DNA of 64,000 bases from Cellulomonas cellasea. Lineage in GTDB: Bacteria > Actinomycetota > Actinomycetes > Actinomycetales > Cellulomonadaceae. Under the pieces are notes generated by a model. The model was given only the letters and a program-made list of their open reading frames with translations. It did not search any database and had not been told where the DNA came from. This document shows positions 9,405 to 18,704 of the stretch, piece after piece. The DNA is taken from contig NZ_BJLR01000030.1 of NCBI RefSeq assembly GCF_006538745.1, positions 62,001 through 126,000 of the forward strand, in the 5' to 3' direction. A program made the translations under genes and the position numbers. Every line of letters begins with the position of its first letter. Position 1 is the stretch's first letter.

Positions 9405-9587
9405 TCAGCGGTGGCGCTCGTCCTCCTCGTCCCACGCGCGCGTGCGCGCCTTCGCCTGGTCGAGCGCGTGCTCGGCGGCTTCGCGCGTCGGGTACGGGCC
9501 CATCCGCCCCGTCCAGTCGGAGACCTTGCCCTCCTCGACCTGGCCGGTCTCGGTGTTGTAGTAGAACTCGCGGTCCGTGCCGGTCAT
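9405..9587 (-). CDS. Small SPOR-like/methionine-aminopeptidase-linked protein
   Basis: A 60-residue acidic protein beginning [20 protein letters not shown], with a middle [18 protein letters not shown] block and an acidic Trp-containing tail. It resembles the short actinobacterial proteins annotated as SPOR-domain-containing. The start is supported by a strong GGAGGA ribosome site a few bases upstream. It is divergent from map, with 88 bp between the two starts. SPOR domains bind denuded peptidoglycan, but this protein has no signal peptide or membrane helix, so a septal role is doubtful and function is best left open. Confidence 0.7.
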   Translation of the reverse strand: MTGTDREFYYNTETGQVEEGKVSDWTGRMGPYPTREAAEHALDQAKARTRAWDEEDERHR

Positions 9588-9675
9588 GGTTCCTCCGCCG
9601 GTCTCGCGGCACCTCGGGAGTGCCTTCGTGCTGCTCAGCCGCCGTTCCGCGGCACCTCTCCGTAGACTGCCACTC

Positions 9676-10548
9676 ATGTCGACCCTGCACGCGTCGAGAC
9701 CGGCGCTGGTCCCCGGGACCGTGAGCCCGCGCCGCGACGTGCCCCCCTCGATCGCCCGGCCCGAGTACGTGGGCCGCCCCGGTCCCGCGCCGCACACGGG
9801 GAGCGACGTCGTCGAGCCCGGGACGGTCGAGCGCATCCGCGTCGCCGCCCGGATCGCCGCGCAGGCGCTCGAGGAGGTCGGACGGCACGTGGCGCCCGGC
9901 GTGACCACCGACGAGCTCGACCGCATCGGCCACGAGTTCCTGCTCGACCATCACGCCTACCCGTCGACGCTCGGCTACCGCGGCTTCCCCAAGTCGCTGT
10001 GCACGTCCGTCAACGAGGTGATCTGCCACGGCATCCCCGACTCGACGGTCCTCGTCGAGGGCGACCTCGTGAACGTCGACATCACGGCGTACGTCGGCGG
10101 CGTGCACGGCGACAACAACGCGACGTTCGGCGTCGGGGAGCTCGACGAGGAGTCGGCGCTGCTCGTCGAGCGGACGCGGGAGGCGCTCGCCCGGGCGATC
10201 AAGGCGGTCGTGCCCGGTCGCGAGATCAACGTCATCGGGCGGGTCATCGAGAAGTACGCGCAGCGCTTCGGCTACGGCGTCGTGCGCGACTACACCGGCC
10301 ACGGGGTCGGGGAGGCCTTCCACACCGGGCTCGTCGTGCCGCACTACGACGCCGCGCCCGCCTACGCGACCGTGATCGAGCCCGGCATGGTCTTCACGAT
10401 CGAGCCGATGCTCAACCTCGGGACGCCCGACTGGGTCCTGTGGGACGACGGCTGGACCGTCGTGACCGCGGACGGCCGCCGCAGTGCACAGTTCGAGCAC
10501 ACCCTGCTCGTCACCGAGACCGGGACGGAGATCCTGACGCTGCCATGA
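9676..10548 (+). CDS. map: Type I methionine aminopeptidase
   Basis: Removes the N-terminal methionine from nascent proteins after deformylation. The 290-residue sequence has all five metal ligands: Asp135 ([11 protein letters not shown]), Asp146 (HGDNNATF), His209 (GHGVGEAFH), Glu243 (FTIEPML) and Glu274 (FEHTLL), plus His118 in [10 protein letters not shown]. An N-terminal extension of about 40 residues with RPxxP-like stretches is typical of the actinobacterial MapB/MetAP1c form and may dock on the ribosome. The ATG at 9676 was chosen over the upstream in-frame ATG at 9577. Its stop overlaps the ppgK start (ATGA), so the two are translationally coupled. Confidence 0.95.
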   Translation: MSTLHASRPALVPGTVSPRRDVPPSIARPEYVGRPGPAPHTGSDVVEPGTVERIRVAARIAAQALEEVGRHVAPGVTTDELDRIGHEFLLDHHAYPSTLGYRGFPKSLCTSVNEVICHGIPDSTVLVEGDLVNVDITAYVGGVHGDNNATFGVGELDEESALLVERTREALARAIKAVVPGREINVIGRVIEKYAQRFGYGVVRDYTGHGVGEAFHTGLVVPHYDAAPAYATVIEPGMVFTIEPMLNLGTPDWVLWDDGWTVVTADGRRSAQFEHTLLVTETGTEILTLP

Positions 10549-11384
10549 GCAAGCACCATGACAAGTCGCACGACAAGGACCACGACAAGCACCGCACGGC
10601 CGGCGACGCCGGGGCCACGGCGCCGCGCGGCCAGGCCGGGACGGCGTTCGGCATCGACATCGGCGGCAGCGGCATCAAGGGCGCGCCCGTCGACCTGAGC
10701 ACCGGCGAGTTCAGCGCCGACCGCGTCCGGATCCCGACGCCGCAGCCCGCGACGCCCGACGCGGTCGCACGGACGGTCGCCGAGGTCGTCGACGCGTTCC
10801 AGCTCCCGCCCGAGCTCCCCGTCGGCGTGACGTTCCCCGCGGTGATCCTGCACGGCGTCGCGCAGTCCGCCGCCAACGTCGACAAGTCGTGGATCGGCAC
10901 GAACGTCGAGGAGGTCGTCGCTCAGGCGACCGGCCGCCGCGTCGTCGCGGTCAACGACGCCGACGCCGCCGGGTACGCCGAGACCGTCTACGGCGCGGCG
11001 CACGGCCAGAAGGGCGTCGTGCTCGTCGTGACGCTCGGCACCGGTATCGGCTCGGCGCTCATCGTCGACGGGCACCTCGTGCCGAACACCGAGCTCGGGC
11101 ACCTCGAGATCGACGGGCACGACGCCGAGTTACGTGCGGCGGACAGCGCGCGCGAGCGCGAGGACCTCGACTACGCGCAGTGGTCGGCGCGCCTGCAGCG
11201 CTACTTCCGCGTCGTCGAGGACCTGTTCTGGCCCGACCTGATCGTGGTCGGCGGCGGCGTGAGCAAGCACCACGCGAAGTTCCTGCCGCTGCTCGACCTG
11301 CGCACCCGCATCGTGCCGGCCGAGCTGCGCAACGCCGCCGGGATCGTCGGCGCGGCGGCCCTCGCGGCCCAGGCCCAGCGCTGA
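10545..11384 (+). CDS. ppgK: Polyphosphate glucokinase
   Basis: ROK-fold kinase that phosphorylates glucose with polyphosphate and/or ATP, feeding glycolysis. Motifs: phosphate-binding [16 protein letters not shown], catalytic [10 protein letters not shown], a second nucleotide motif [10 protein letters not shown], and [15 protein letters not shown], which is typical of PpgK. The 279-residue protein starts by ATGA overlap with map. The first ~13 residues after Met are unusual: a His/Asp/Lys-rich run ([13 protein letters not shown]) outside the fold. A map-ppgK pair is not an obvious pathway unit, so the link is probably only translational coupling. Polyphosphate use is inferred from family resemblance. 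Confidence 0.9.
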   Translation: MSKHHDKSHDKDHDKHRTAGDAGATAPRGQAGTAFGIDIGGSGIKGAPVDLSTGEFSADRVRIPTPQPATPDAVARTVAEVVDAFQLPPELPVGVTFPAVILHGVAQSAANVDKSWIGTNVEEVVAQATGRRVVAVNDADAAGYAETVYGAAHGQKGVVLVVTLGTGIGSALIVDGHLVPNTELGHLEIDGHDAELRAADSAREREDLDYAQWSARLQRYFRVVEDLFWPDLIVVGGGVSKHHAKFLPLLDLRTRIVPAELRNAAGIVGAAALAAQAQR

Positions 11385-11392
11385 CGACGGCG

Positions 11393-12190
11393 GTGACACC
11401 CCCGGCGCGGCTCACGCGGGTCGCGCCGGGCGTGCACATCGCCACCGCGGAGATCTGGACGACGCTCAGCACGGTCGTCGACGGGCCCGACGGGACGTGC
11501 CTCGTCGTCGACCCCGCGATCACGCCGGCCGAGGTCGACGCGCTCGCCGACGCGCTCGACGCGACGGGCCGGAGCGTCGTCGCGGGGTTCTCGACGCACC
11601 CGCACTGGGACCACGTCCTGTGGTCCCCCCGCTGGCCCGGCGCGCCGCGGTGGGCGACCCGGACGGCGGTCGACGCGCTGCACCGCACGCGGGCGTCGGA
11701 CCTCGTGAAGGCCGACGACGCCGCGCCGGGCCACGACCCCGACCTGTTCGGGGTGCTGACCGCGCTCGACGCGGACGCGCCGACCGTCCCCTGGAACGGC
11801 CCACCCGTGCGGGTGCTTCCCCACCGCGCACACTGCCCGGGGCACGCGGCGCTCGTGCTGCCCGACGCCGGCGTGCTGCTCGCGGGCGACATGCTCTCCG
11901 ACCTCGAGATCCCGCTGCTCGACGTCGACGCCACGGACCCCGTCGGGGACTACGTCGCGGCGCTCGACCTGCTCGAGGAGGCCGCCGAGGCCGACGGCGT
12001 CCGGGTGCTCGTCCCGGGCCACGGGCACATCGGGGACCGCGCCGAGCTCGCACGCCGGCTGGCCGCGGACCGGGCGTACCTCGACGCGCTGGTCCGCGGG
12101 CGCGAGCCCGACGACGCCCGGCTCGGCACGCCGTGGCTCGCGCAGGAGCACGAGCGGCACGTCGAGCGGCTGCGCCGCGGGGGCGGCTGA
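11393..12190 (+). CDS. MBL-fold metallo-hydrolase
   Basis: Metallo-beta-lactamase-fold hydrolase of unknown substrate. Visible zinc-site motifs: THPHWDH (HxHxDH) near residue 70, [17 protein letters not shown] with the bridging Asp, and VPGHGHIGD. The fold is complete at 265 residues with no extra domain. The GTG start lies 8 bp after the ppgK stop, so it is probably the third gene of map-ppgK. The family includes glyoxalase II-like, lactonase and RNA-processing enzymes; nothing in the sequence selects one. Cytoplasmic, as there is no signal peptide. Confidence 0.85.
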   Translation: MTPPARLTRVAPGVHIATAEIWTTLSTVVDGPDGTCLVVDPAITPAEVDALADALDATGRSVVAGFSTHPHWDHVLWSPRWPGAPRWATRTAVDALHRTRASDLVKADDAAPGHDPDLFGVLTALDADAPTVPWNGPPVRVLPHRAHCPGHAALVLPDAGVLLAGDMLSDLEIPLLDVDATDPVGDYVAALDLLEEAAEADGVRVLVPGHGHIGDRAELARRLAADRAYLDALVRGREPDDARLGTPWLAQEHERHVERLRRGGG

Positions 12191-12313
12191 GGAGGGCGCC
12201 AACCGCCCAGGGCCGGGTGTCGTCGGCGTGGTCGCCACCCCGGACCGGCCGAGCGTGCGCCGACGCCCGGTGGTCGTGTCGCCACGCAGGCTCGCGCGGT
12301 CTAGCGTCGGCCC

Positions 12314-12724
12314 ATGGGACTGGTCGTCGACACCCTGTCGGTGGACTGCGCGGCGCCGCGCAGGCTCGCGGAGTGGTGGGCTCAGGTGCTGGGGTGGCAG
12401 GTGCTCCAGGACGAGGACCCGGACGACGACGAAGTCGCGATCGGCGACCCGTCGGCGTCGCCGCTGACGCTCCTGTTCCTCCAGGTCCCCGAGGCGAAGA
12501 CGACCAAGAACCGCCTGCACCTCGACCTACGCCCGCCGGACGGCTCCGACCAGCAGACGGAGCTCGGTCGCCTGCTCGGGCTCGGTGCCCGGCGGGTCGA
12601 CGTCGGGCAGGAGGCGAGCGTGAGCTGGCTCGTGCTCGCCGACCCCGAGGGCAACGAGTTCTGTCTCCTGCAGTCCACACCGAGCGAGCTCGCTGCGGAG
12701 GCGGCCGGGCGGAGCGCCGGCTGA
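12314..12724 (+). CDS. VOC-family (glyoxalase-like) protein
   Basis: A 136-residue vicinal-oxygen-chelate fold protein of the glyoxalase-like domain type common in actinomycetes. It shows the start strand [43 protein letters not shown] and the closing [13 protein letters not shown] strand. Substrate and metal are unknown. It has its own start 124 bp after the preceding gene and ends just before the 3' end of the oppositely oriented RNase P RNA gene. Could be a small-molecule binding or resistance protein; no evidence chooses. Confidence 0.82.
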   Translation: MGLVVDTLSVDCAAPRRLAEWWAQVLGWQVLQDEDPDDDEVAIGDPSASPLTLLFLQVPEAKTTKNRLHLDLRPPDGSDQQTELGRLLGLGARRVDVGQEASVSWLVLADPEGNEFCLLQSTPSELAAEAAGRSAG

Positions 12725-12737
12725 CGCGACCGGAGCG

Positions 12738-13122
12738 GATGAGCTGGCCGGTACGCCGGGTTCTGTGCCCGCGCGCGGTTGCCCCCGCGCGGGTGACGGC
12801 CATCCATCTACGACGTACGTTGCCGCACGCCTCCAGCGGCCTACCCGGGAGCTCGGGCGGGCAGCCCTCGGACGCTCCCTGTCTGGCCTTGCTCCGGGTG
12901 GGGTTTACCTAGCCGCACCGGTCACCCGGCACGCTGGTGGTCTCTTACACCACCCTTTCACCCTTACCCCGCCTGCCCCGGAGGGCGGGCGTGGCGGTCT
13001 TCTCTCTGTGGCACTGTCCCGCGGGTCGCCCCGGGTGGGTGTTACCCACCACCCTGCCCTGTGGAGCCCGGACGTTCCTCGGCGAGCCCGAGGGCTCGAC
13101 GCGGCCGTCTGGCCAGCTCATC
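12738..13122 (-). ncRNA. rnpB: RNase P RNA component, bacterial class A
   Basis: Catalytic RNA of RNase P, which matures tRNA 5' ends. Reading the minus strand from 13122, the terminal helix GATGAGCTGGCC... closes with GGCCAGCTCATC at the other end. Conserved blocks lie in the expected order: GAGGAACGTCCGGGCTCCAC near 13070-13090, GTGGTGGGTAACACCCACC, GACAGTGCCACAGAGA, and the 3' ACAGAACCCGGCGTACCGGCC. The length of about 385 nt fits class A. End points are set from the terminal helix and may be off by a few bases. Short frames called across it are not genes. Confidence 0.95.
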
Positions 13123-13253
13123 CGGGACCAGCCTAGTGCGCCGCCGGGCCGCTCGGGGCACCGCGGTGGCGACCCGTACGCCGTGGACGGAGACGCCGGG
13201 CTCCGGGCTCCCGCGCGCCGCCGTGTCGCGGGTCCGCGGACCCGTCGCCCGGG

Positions 13254-13637
13254 TCAGACGTCGACGCGGTACCCGAGCGTGAGCTCGTCGCCCGCCACAC
13301 CGCGGATGCCCCAGCTCGCCGGCGGGCTCTCGAGGATCACGACCTCGAGGTCCTCGGCCGCGAGGCCCAGCGCGGGCGCGACGTCCTCGAAGAACGCGGC
13401 GATGAGCGCGCGGCGGGCGGCAGGGCTGCGCCCGGTGAAGCACACGATCTCGATCACGAGGTACTCCGGCGAGCGTGGGGCGACCAGGTCCTCGGCGTCG
13501 AGCAGCAGGAACCGGTGGAAGCGCTTGTCCTCGGGCAGCTGCCACGCCCCGACGAGCGCCGCGTGCACCGCGTCGGACAGCTCGCGCCGCCGGGGAGCCC
13601 AGACATCCCGCCGTCCGTAGATCTTGACCTGCGCCAT
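13254..13637 (-). CDS. Tautomerase-family protein without N-terminal Pro
   Basis: A 127-residue protein of the tautomerase superfamily (long 4-oxalocrotonate tautomerase-like group), with the pattern AQVKIYGRRDVW, LPEDKRFHRFLLLD, YLVIEIVCFTGRS, ALIAAFFEDVAPALGL and SWGIRGVAGDELTLGYRVDV. The start is fixed by a good GGAGG site (CCGGAGGTGGGC). The residue after Met is Ala, not the Pro that acts as general base in classical tautomerases, so activity by that mechanism is unlikely; this seems normal for the subgroup as I recall it. Divergent from yaaA; no partner suggests a pathway. Confidence 0.8.
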   Translation of the reverse strand: MAQVKIYGRRDVWAPRRRELSDAVHAALVGAWQLPEDKRFHRFLLLDAEDLVAPRSPEYLVIEIVCFTGRSPAARRALIAAFFEDVAPALGLAAEDLEVVILESPPASWGIRGVAGDELTLGYRVDV

Positions 13638-13700
13638 GCCCACCTCCGGGTCGCGGCCGCGGCGTCGTCGACCGCGGTGCGGGCAGCCTAGAGTCTTCGG

Positions 13701-14483
13701 GTGCTCGTGCTCCTGCCGCCCTCGGAGGGCAAGACCGCGCCGGCGCGCGGCCCCGCCCTCGACCTCGACGCCCTGACGTCGCCCGACCTCGGGCCGGTGC
13801 GCCGCACGGTGCTCGACGCGCTCGTCGAGGCGAGCGCCCGCCCGGACGCGGTGGCCGTCCTCGGCGCCGGCGCCTCGCTCGCCGGAGAGGTCGCACGCAA
13901 CACGACGCTGCGCGAGGCGCCGACCGCGCGCGCCTCCCGCGTCTACACCGGCGTCCTGTACGCCGCCGCAGGGCTCGACGACCTGCCGCGCCGCGCCCGC
14001 GAGCGGTCGGCGCGGGCCGTCCGCACCGTCTCCGCGCTCTGGGGGCTGGTGTCCCCCGCCGACCGGATCCCGGCGTACCGCCTCTCGATGGGCACGGACC
14101 TCCCGGGCGTCGGCCCGCTCGCCTCGGCGTGGCGGGACCCGCTCGCCGCCGCGCTCGACGACACCGCCCGCGGGGAGCTCGTCGTGGACTGCCGATCGGC
14201 GGCGTACCTCGCGGCGTGGCGCCCGCCCACCGGCGCCGACTGGGTCCAGGTACGCGTGCTGCGCGAGCTCGACGGCGTGCGCTCCGTGGTGTCCCACAAC
14301 GCGAAGCACACGCGCGGCGTGCTCACCCGCCACCTGCTCGTGCGCCCCGGGCGTGAGCCGCGCACCGCCGAGCAGCTCACCGCGGCGGCCGCCGAGCTCC
14401 TGGCCGACGGGACGCTGCTCGACGTGGAGCTCGGCGCGCGCCCGCGCACCGGCGCCCGGGTGCTCTCGCTCGTCGTGCGCTGA
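13701..14483 (+). CDS. yaaA: YaaA family peroxide-stress protein
   Basis: YaaA (DUF328) proteins limit intracellular iron or protect DNA during peroxide stress in E. coli. The 260-residue sequence opens VLVLLPPSEGKTAP, the family hallmark, and contains RVYTGVLYAAAGL, LWGLVSPADRIPAYRLSMGT, VDCRSAAYLAAW and SHNAKHTRGVLTRHLL. The GTG start lies 63 bp from the divergent tautomerase start. Convergent with the RNase H gene, 49 bp between stops. Function beyond the family name is not shown. Confidence 0.88.
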   Translation: MLVLLPPSEGKTAPARGPALDLDALTSPDLGPVRRTVLDALVEASARPDAVAVLGAGASLAGEVARNTTLREAPTARASRVYTGVLYAAAGLDDLPRRARERSARAVRTVSALWGLVSPADRIPAYRLSMGTDLPGVGPLASAWRDPLAAALDDTARGELVVDCRSAAYLAAWRPPTGADWVQVRVLRELDGVRSVVSHNAKHTRGVLTRHLLVRPGREPRTAEQLTAAAAELLADGTLLDVELGARPRTGARVLSLVVR

Positions 14484-14532
14484 CCGCACCTCCGCCCGAA
14501 CGCCCGCACCCGGCGCGCCGCTGCGTCCCCGC

Positions 14533-15756
14533 TCAGCGCGCCGGTGCCCAGCCCTCGCTCGGCGCGCCGGCGACCGCGACCTCGGTCCGCCCGTCCTCGA
14601 ACAGCCGGACGATGCTCACGGACGCGGGCGCGACCCGCAGCTGGCTCCACGCCGACGGCTGCGCGCGCATCGCCACGCCGAGCGCCGCGCGGATCGCGAC
14701 CGCGTGGCTGACCACCACGACCGTCCGGTCCACGCCGCCCGCGAGCAGCGCGTCGAGACCGCCCCGGATGCGCCGGCCGACGTCCTCGATCGACTCGCCG
14801 CCGGGCGGGCGGACGTCCGCCTCGGTGTGCCACGGCACGAGCATCCCGGGCCAGCGCTCCTCGATCTGCTCGGCGGTGAGCCCCTGCCACGCGCCGAAGT
14901 CGGCCTCCCGGAACGCCGGCTCGGTGCCCACGGGCAGCCCGAGCCGTCGCGCCACGACCGCCGCCGTCTCCTGCGTGCGCACCATCGGCGACGCGAGCAG
15001 CTCGGTCGGGTACGGGATGTCGCCCCACAGGTCGCGGCCCACGCGCCGCACGAGCTCCGCGGCCGCGGCCGCCTGCGCGCGCCCGTGGTCGTTCAGGGAC
15101 GGCCCCGGCTCCGAGGAGCCGGAGTAGCCGCGCGAGACGGTCATCGTCGTCTCGCCGTGGCGCACGAGCACGACGGTCACGGGCTGCTCGTCGTCGAACC
15201 GGACCGCCGCGCCGGACGGGCGCGGGAGCCGCGCGCGTGCACCCTCGCCGACGGGCGCCGGCGCGGGCGGCAGGCCCGGCGACGGCGCGTCGGGCGTCGG
15301 CCCGGGGTCGCGCGACACCGGGCCGCGCGTGTCCATCGCCTCGTTCGCGAGCGCGTCGGCCGCGGAGTTCTCCGCGCGCGGCACCCACGTGTACGTCACC
15401 TGCGCGCGCGGGAGCACCTCGGCGGCGCGCCGGGCGAGCCGGCGCATGTCCTCGTGCTTGATCTGCCACCGGCCGGACATCTGCTCGACGACGAGCCGCG
15501 AGTCCATCCGCACCTCGACGAGCGCCGCGGGGTCGATCTGCGCGGCCGCCTCGAGCCCGGCGACGAGCCCCGAGTACTCGGCGACGTTGTTCGTCGTGAC
15601 CCCGAGGTGGTCGGCGCGCTCGGCGAGGACCTGCCCGGTGGCCGCGTCACGGACGAGGGCGCCGTAACCGGCGGGCCCCGGGTTCCCGCGCGAGCCACCG
15701 TCGGCCTCGACGACGAGCCGGCGCGGCGAGCCCGCGGCGCCGCCCGTCGACGTCAT
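14533..15756 (-). CDS. Bifunctional RNase H / acid phosphatase (CobC-like)
   Basis: Two-domain protein of the Rv2228c type. The N-terminal RNase HI domain (about 12-145) cleaves RNA in RNA:DNA hybrids and retains the four acidic residues Asp19 (EADGGSRGNPG), Glu60 (NNVAEYSGL), Asp85 (VRMDSRLVV) and Asp134 (ENSAADAL). After a Pro-rich linker comes a histidine phosphatase domain (VTVVLVRHGETTMT near residue 200, later VVVVSHAVAIRAAL), related to alpha-ribazole phosphatase. The 407-residue length matches the known fusion. Its ATG overlaps the stop of the upstream coiled-coil gene by one base, making a NIF3 - coiled coil - RNase H operon. Confidence 0.93.
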   Translation of the reverse strand: MTSTGGAAGSPRRLVVEADGGSRGNPGPAGYGALVRDAATGQVLAERADHLGVTTNNVAEYSGLVAGLEAAAQIDPAALVEVRMDSRLVVEQMSGRWQIKHEDMRRLARRAAEVLPRAQVTYTWVPRAENSAADALANEAMDTRGPVSRDPGPTPDAPSPGLPPAPAPVGEGARARLPRPSGAAVRFDDEQPVTVVLVRHGETTMTVSRGYSGSSEPGPSLNDHGRAQAAAAAELVRRVGRDLWGDIPYPTELLASPMVRTQETAAVVARRLGLPVGTEPAFREADFGAWQGLTAEQIEERWPGMLVPWHTEADVRPPGGESIEDVGRRIRGGLDALLAGGVDRTVVVVSHAVAIRAALGVAMRAQPSAWSQLRVAPASVSIVRLFEDGRTEVAVAGAPSEGWAPAR

Positions 15757-16496
15757 CAGAAGGCGTCCTCACCGCGCACGAGGATGCGCCCGGAGTCCTC
15801 GCAGTACACGACCTCCTCGGGCGGGAGCGCCTTGATGCGCGCGAGCTCGGTGCCGGGCACCTGCAGCCCGCTGCCCTCGGACCGGCCCCTGCGCAGCGCA
15901 GCGACGGCGACGCCGCCGAGCCGCCCGCGCAGGCGCTCGTAGAGCGCGAGGAGCTTCTCGTCGAGCGGGGCCGCGAGCTCGGCCCGCTGGCCGGCGACCT
16001 TCTCGGCCTCGGCGTCGAGCTCGGCGAACGCCGCGTCGCGCTCCGCGACGAGCTCGGACTTCTGCGCGAGGACCTCGGCGTGCGCCGACGTCAGCCCGGC
16101 GAGGGCGGACTCGTGCGCCTCGAGCCGCTCCATGACCTCGAGCTCGACCTCCTCGAGCTCGTCCTGCCGCCGCGCGAGCGACGCGAGCTCGCTCTGCAGC
16201 GCCTGCAGGTCCTTGGGGCTGCCGGACCCGGAGTCAAGGCGGGCCTGGTCGCGCGCCGCGCGGGTGCGGACCTGCTCGACGTCGGTCTCGGCCTTGGTGA
16301 CCTCGCGGCGCAGGTCGTTCGCGGCGGTGCGGGACGCGACGAGCGCGGTGTCGAGGTCGGCGAGGCGGCCGTCGACCTCCGCGAGCCGCGCGAGCACCGG
16401 GTGGGTGCGCTTGCGGTGGGCGATCTGGTCGAGCCGGGTGTCGAGCTGCTGCAGGTCGAGGAGCCTGCGCTGGTCCTCGGGGGGTGCGGTGGTCAC
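15756..16496 (-). CDS. Coiled-coil protein with degenerate C-terminal zinc ribbon
   Basis: A 246-residue protein: a long antiparallel coiled coil (about 20-180, rich in Glu/Ala/Arg heptads) followed by the zinc-ribbon region common to this actinobacterial family (C4-type, DUF164-like). Family members normally have two CxxC pairs around the helix ending ELARIRAAPPDEVV; here the first pair reads RGRSEGSGLQV and the second CEDSGRILV, leaving one cysteine of four. Zinc binding is therefore probably lost. The GTG start overlaps the NIF3 stop (GTGA). Family function is unknown; the coupled neighbours point to a housekeeping role. Confidence 0.85.
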   Translation of the reverse strand: MTTAPPEDQRRLLDLQQLDTRLDQIAHRKRTHPVLARLAEVDGRLADLDTALVASRTAANDLRREVTKAETDVEQVRTRAARDQARLDSGSGSPKDLQALQSELASLARRQDELEEVELEVMERLEAHESALAGLTSAHAEVLAQKSELVAERDAAFAELDAEAEKVAGQRAELAAPLDEKLLALYERLRGRLGGVAVAALRRGRSEGSGLQVPGTELARIKALPPEEVVYCEDSGRILVRGEDAF

Positions 16497-17707
16497 GGGG
16501 CGGTTCCTTCCGACGACGGGGGGCGGTCCGGGCTCGGGACCCGGCCGGACCACGGATCGGTGCGCAGCGTGCTGACCCTGGTCTCCACCGTAGCGCCGGC
16601 GGCGAGGGCGTCCGCGCGCAGGTCGGCGGCGGCGTGCTCGAGCCACGGCCACTCGGAGGCGAAGTGCGCGACGTCGACGAGGTACGGCGTCGCGGGCGTG
16701 CCCGGCGCGGCCTCGAACTCCGCCCGCTCGCGCAGCTCGGACGCGGGGTGGTGACGCAGGTCGGCGGTGAGGTAGGCGTCGACCCCGGCCGCGCGCACGG
16801 CGTCGAACAGGGAGTCGCCCGAGCCCCCGAGCACCGCGACGCGCTCGACGCGACCGTCGGGGTCGCCCGCGAACCGCACGCCCTGCGCGGTCGCCGGCAG
16901 CACCTGCGCCACGAGCTCCGCGAGGCCCCGCAGCGTCGTCGGGGCCGGCAGGCGCCCGACCCGCCCGAGGCCGGTCGGCCCGTCCTCCCGCGCGAGCTCG
17001 AGGACGTCGAACGCGACCTCCTCGTACGGGTGGGCGGCACGCATCGCCGCGGTCACGGCGCGGCGCAGGCGGCGCGGCGCGACCATCTCGACGCGCGCCT
17101 CGACGACCGTCGTGACCTCGCCGCGGCGGCCGATCGCGGGATCGGCATGCTCGGACGGCGTGAACGTGCCCTCCCCCGTCGTCCGCCACGCGCAGCGGCT
17201 GTACTCCCCGATCGCCCCGGCCCCCGCGGCGGCCAGCGCGTCGACGAGCCGCTCGGCGTCGGCGACGGGGACGAACACGACGTGCTTGTCGAGCGCCTCG
17301 ACGGGCTGGGCGACGAGCGGCACCTGGTCGACGAGCCCGACGGCGCCGGCGAGCGCCTCGGCGACCCCGCCGGGCGCGGCGTCGGCGTTGGTGTGCGCGA
17401 CGTGCAGCGCGACCCCGGACCGCACGAGCCGGTGGACCAGCGCCCCCTTGAAGGTCGTCGCGGCGACGGAGGTCACGGGGCGCAGCAGCAGCGGGTGGTG
17501 CACGAGCACGAGGTCGGCGCCCCACGCGACCGCCTCGTCGACCACCGCGGCGACCGGGTCGACGGCCAGCAGGACCTTGCGGACGGGCTGGCGCGGGTCG
17601 CCCGTGACGAGCCCGACGGCGTCCCACGACTCGGCGGTCGCGGGCGGGTAGCGGCGCTCCAGGAGCCGCACGACCTCGGCGAGGGGCAGGGCGTCGTCGC
17701 GGGTCAC
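16493..17707 (-). CDS. NIF3-like dinuclear metal centre protein
   Basis: DUF34/NIF3 family, hexameric proteins with a two-metal site, implicated in GTP cyclohydrolase-like or metal-related chemistry but without a settled role. Metal ligands are visible: His-His in LVLVHHPLLL near residue 80, His in LHVAHTNADA, Asp and His later, and Glu in HFASEWPWLEHAAADL near the C-terminus. The sequence has the inserted PII-like middle domain (DKHVVFVPVADAERLVDAL, then YSRCAW), giving about 404 residues. The GTG at 17707 (VTRDDALPLAEVV) was chosen; an in-frame start at 17740 would overlap the upstream MOSC gene by 23 bp. Confidence 0.9.
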   Translation of the reverse strand: MTRDDALPLAEVVRLLERRYPPATAESWDAVGLVTGDPRQPVRKVLLAVDPVAAVVDEAVAWGADLVLVHHPLLLRPVTSVAATTFKGALVHRLVRSGVALHVAHTNADAAPGGVAEALAGAVGLVDQVPLVAQPVEALDKHVVFVPVADAERLVDALAAAGAGAIGEYSRCAWRTTGEGTFTPSEHADPAIGRRGEVTTVVEARVEMVAPRRLRRAVTAAMRAAHPYEEVAFDVLELAREDGPTGLGRVGRLPAPTTLRGLAELVAQVLPATAQGVRFAGDPDGRVERVAVLGGSGDSLFDAVRAAGVDAYLTADLRHHPASELRERAEFEAAPGTPATPYLVDVAHFASEWPWLEHAAADLRADALAAGATVETRVSTLRTDPWSGRVPSPDRPPSSEGTAP

Positions 17708-17717
17708 GGACGGAACG

Positions 17718-18626
17718 CTACCCGCCGGGACGCCCGCCACCGAGCACCGTGACGGGGTCGCCCACCGCGACCCGGCCCGTGGTCACGGGGACCATCCGCA
17801 CGCCGAACCACACCTTGCCGTCCCAGCGCCGGTGCTTCGCGAGCGTGCGCAGCGGCTCCTGCCCGCGCGCCAGGGTCACCGGGTCGACCGTCGTCATGGC
17901 GCAGCGGTCGCAGTGCTCGGCGAACCGCAGCTCGACCTCGCCGACCCGGATGCCCGGCCACGCGTCCTCGGCGAACGGCTCGACGTCGCCGTCGACGACG
18001 AGGTTGGGCCGGAACCGCTCCATCGCGAGCGGCGCGGGGCGCGCACCGGCCGCACCGGCCGCACCGGCGACGCCGCCGAGCCCCGCTTCCCCGCGGTCCG
18101 CGCGCCCGGGCAACGTCCGCGCGGGAGCCGCCGCGACCCACTCGTCGAGCCGGCGCAGCGACGCCACCACGGTCACGAGCACCGGGCCGTCGTCCGCGAG
18201 GCTGAGCGGGTCGCCCGGCCGGCCGCCGTGGGCCTCGTCGACCGGACGGCGCGCCGGGTCGTCCTGCCACACGAGACGCACGTCGAGCCCGAGCACCGCG
18301 CGCAGCCACGCGTCCGCCGCAGGCCCGGCGGCCAGCGCCCGGTCGACGCGCGAGAGCGTCACGGCGACGGGCGGCCCGTCCACCGGCGGCTCGACGCGGA
18401 GGTCGTCGTGGCCAGGGTGGCTGAGCACGACACCGCCCCCGGCGGTCGTGCGGGCGCCCACCCCGAGCAGGCCGGGGTTGCGTCGCGCCGTCACGGCCGC
18501 GCCGTCGGGACCGACGAGCATCCACCGACGGTCCCCGCGCAGCCCCGCACGCTCGAGCTCCGCCGCGGCGACGGGCTCGCCGCGCAAGGACTTCACCGGG
18601 TGGATCGTCAGGGCCGCGAGGTGCAC
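17718..18626 (-). CDS. MOSC domain-containing protein
   Basis: Sulfurase-type domain protein, probably a molybdenum-cofactor-binding reductase component like YcbX/mARC. The N-terminal beta-barrel domain (HLAALTIHPVKSLRGEPV, GLRGDRRWMLV) is followed by the MOSC domain from about residue 120. The key cysteine lies in AEHCDRCAMTTVDP, and the domain ends with VRMVPVTTGRVAVGD. A short Gly/Ala-rich insertion (around GGVAGAAGAAGARP) is unusual but in a loop. 302 residues, GTG start, 11 bp upstream of the NIF3 gene, so it likely heads that operon. Confidence 0.9.
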   Translation of the reverse strand: MHLAALTIHPVKSLRGEPVAAAELERAGLRGDRRWMLVGPDGAAVTARRNPGLLGVGARTTAGGGVVLSHPGHDDLRVEPPVDGPPVAVTLSRVDRALAAGPAADAWLRAVLGLDVRLVWQDDPARRPVDEAHGGRPGDPLSLADDGPVLVTVVASLRRLDEWVAAAPARTLPGRADRGEAGLGGVAGAAGAAGARPAPLAMERFRPNLVVDGDVEPFAEDAWPGIRVGEVELRFAEHCDRCAMTTVDPVTLARGQEPLRTLAKHRRWDGKVWFGVRMVPVTTGRVAVGDPVTVLGGGRPGG

Positions 18627-18704
18627 CGCGCGACGCTAGCAGGCAGCCCGCGCGGCGGACCGCCCCGCAGACCGGGCGGGCGCCGGGACCGGCGTGCACA
18701 TGGG

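Noticed and set aside
12765-13136. Short protein frames across the RNase P RNA gene
   Set aside because: The region folds and aligns as class A RNase P RNA; the frames have no ribosome site or family resemblance.
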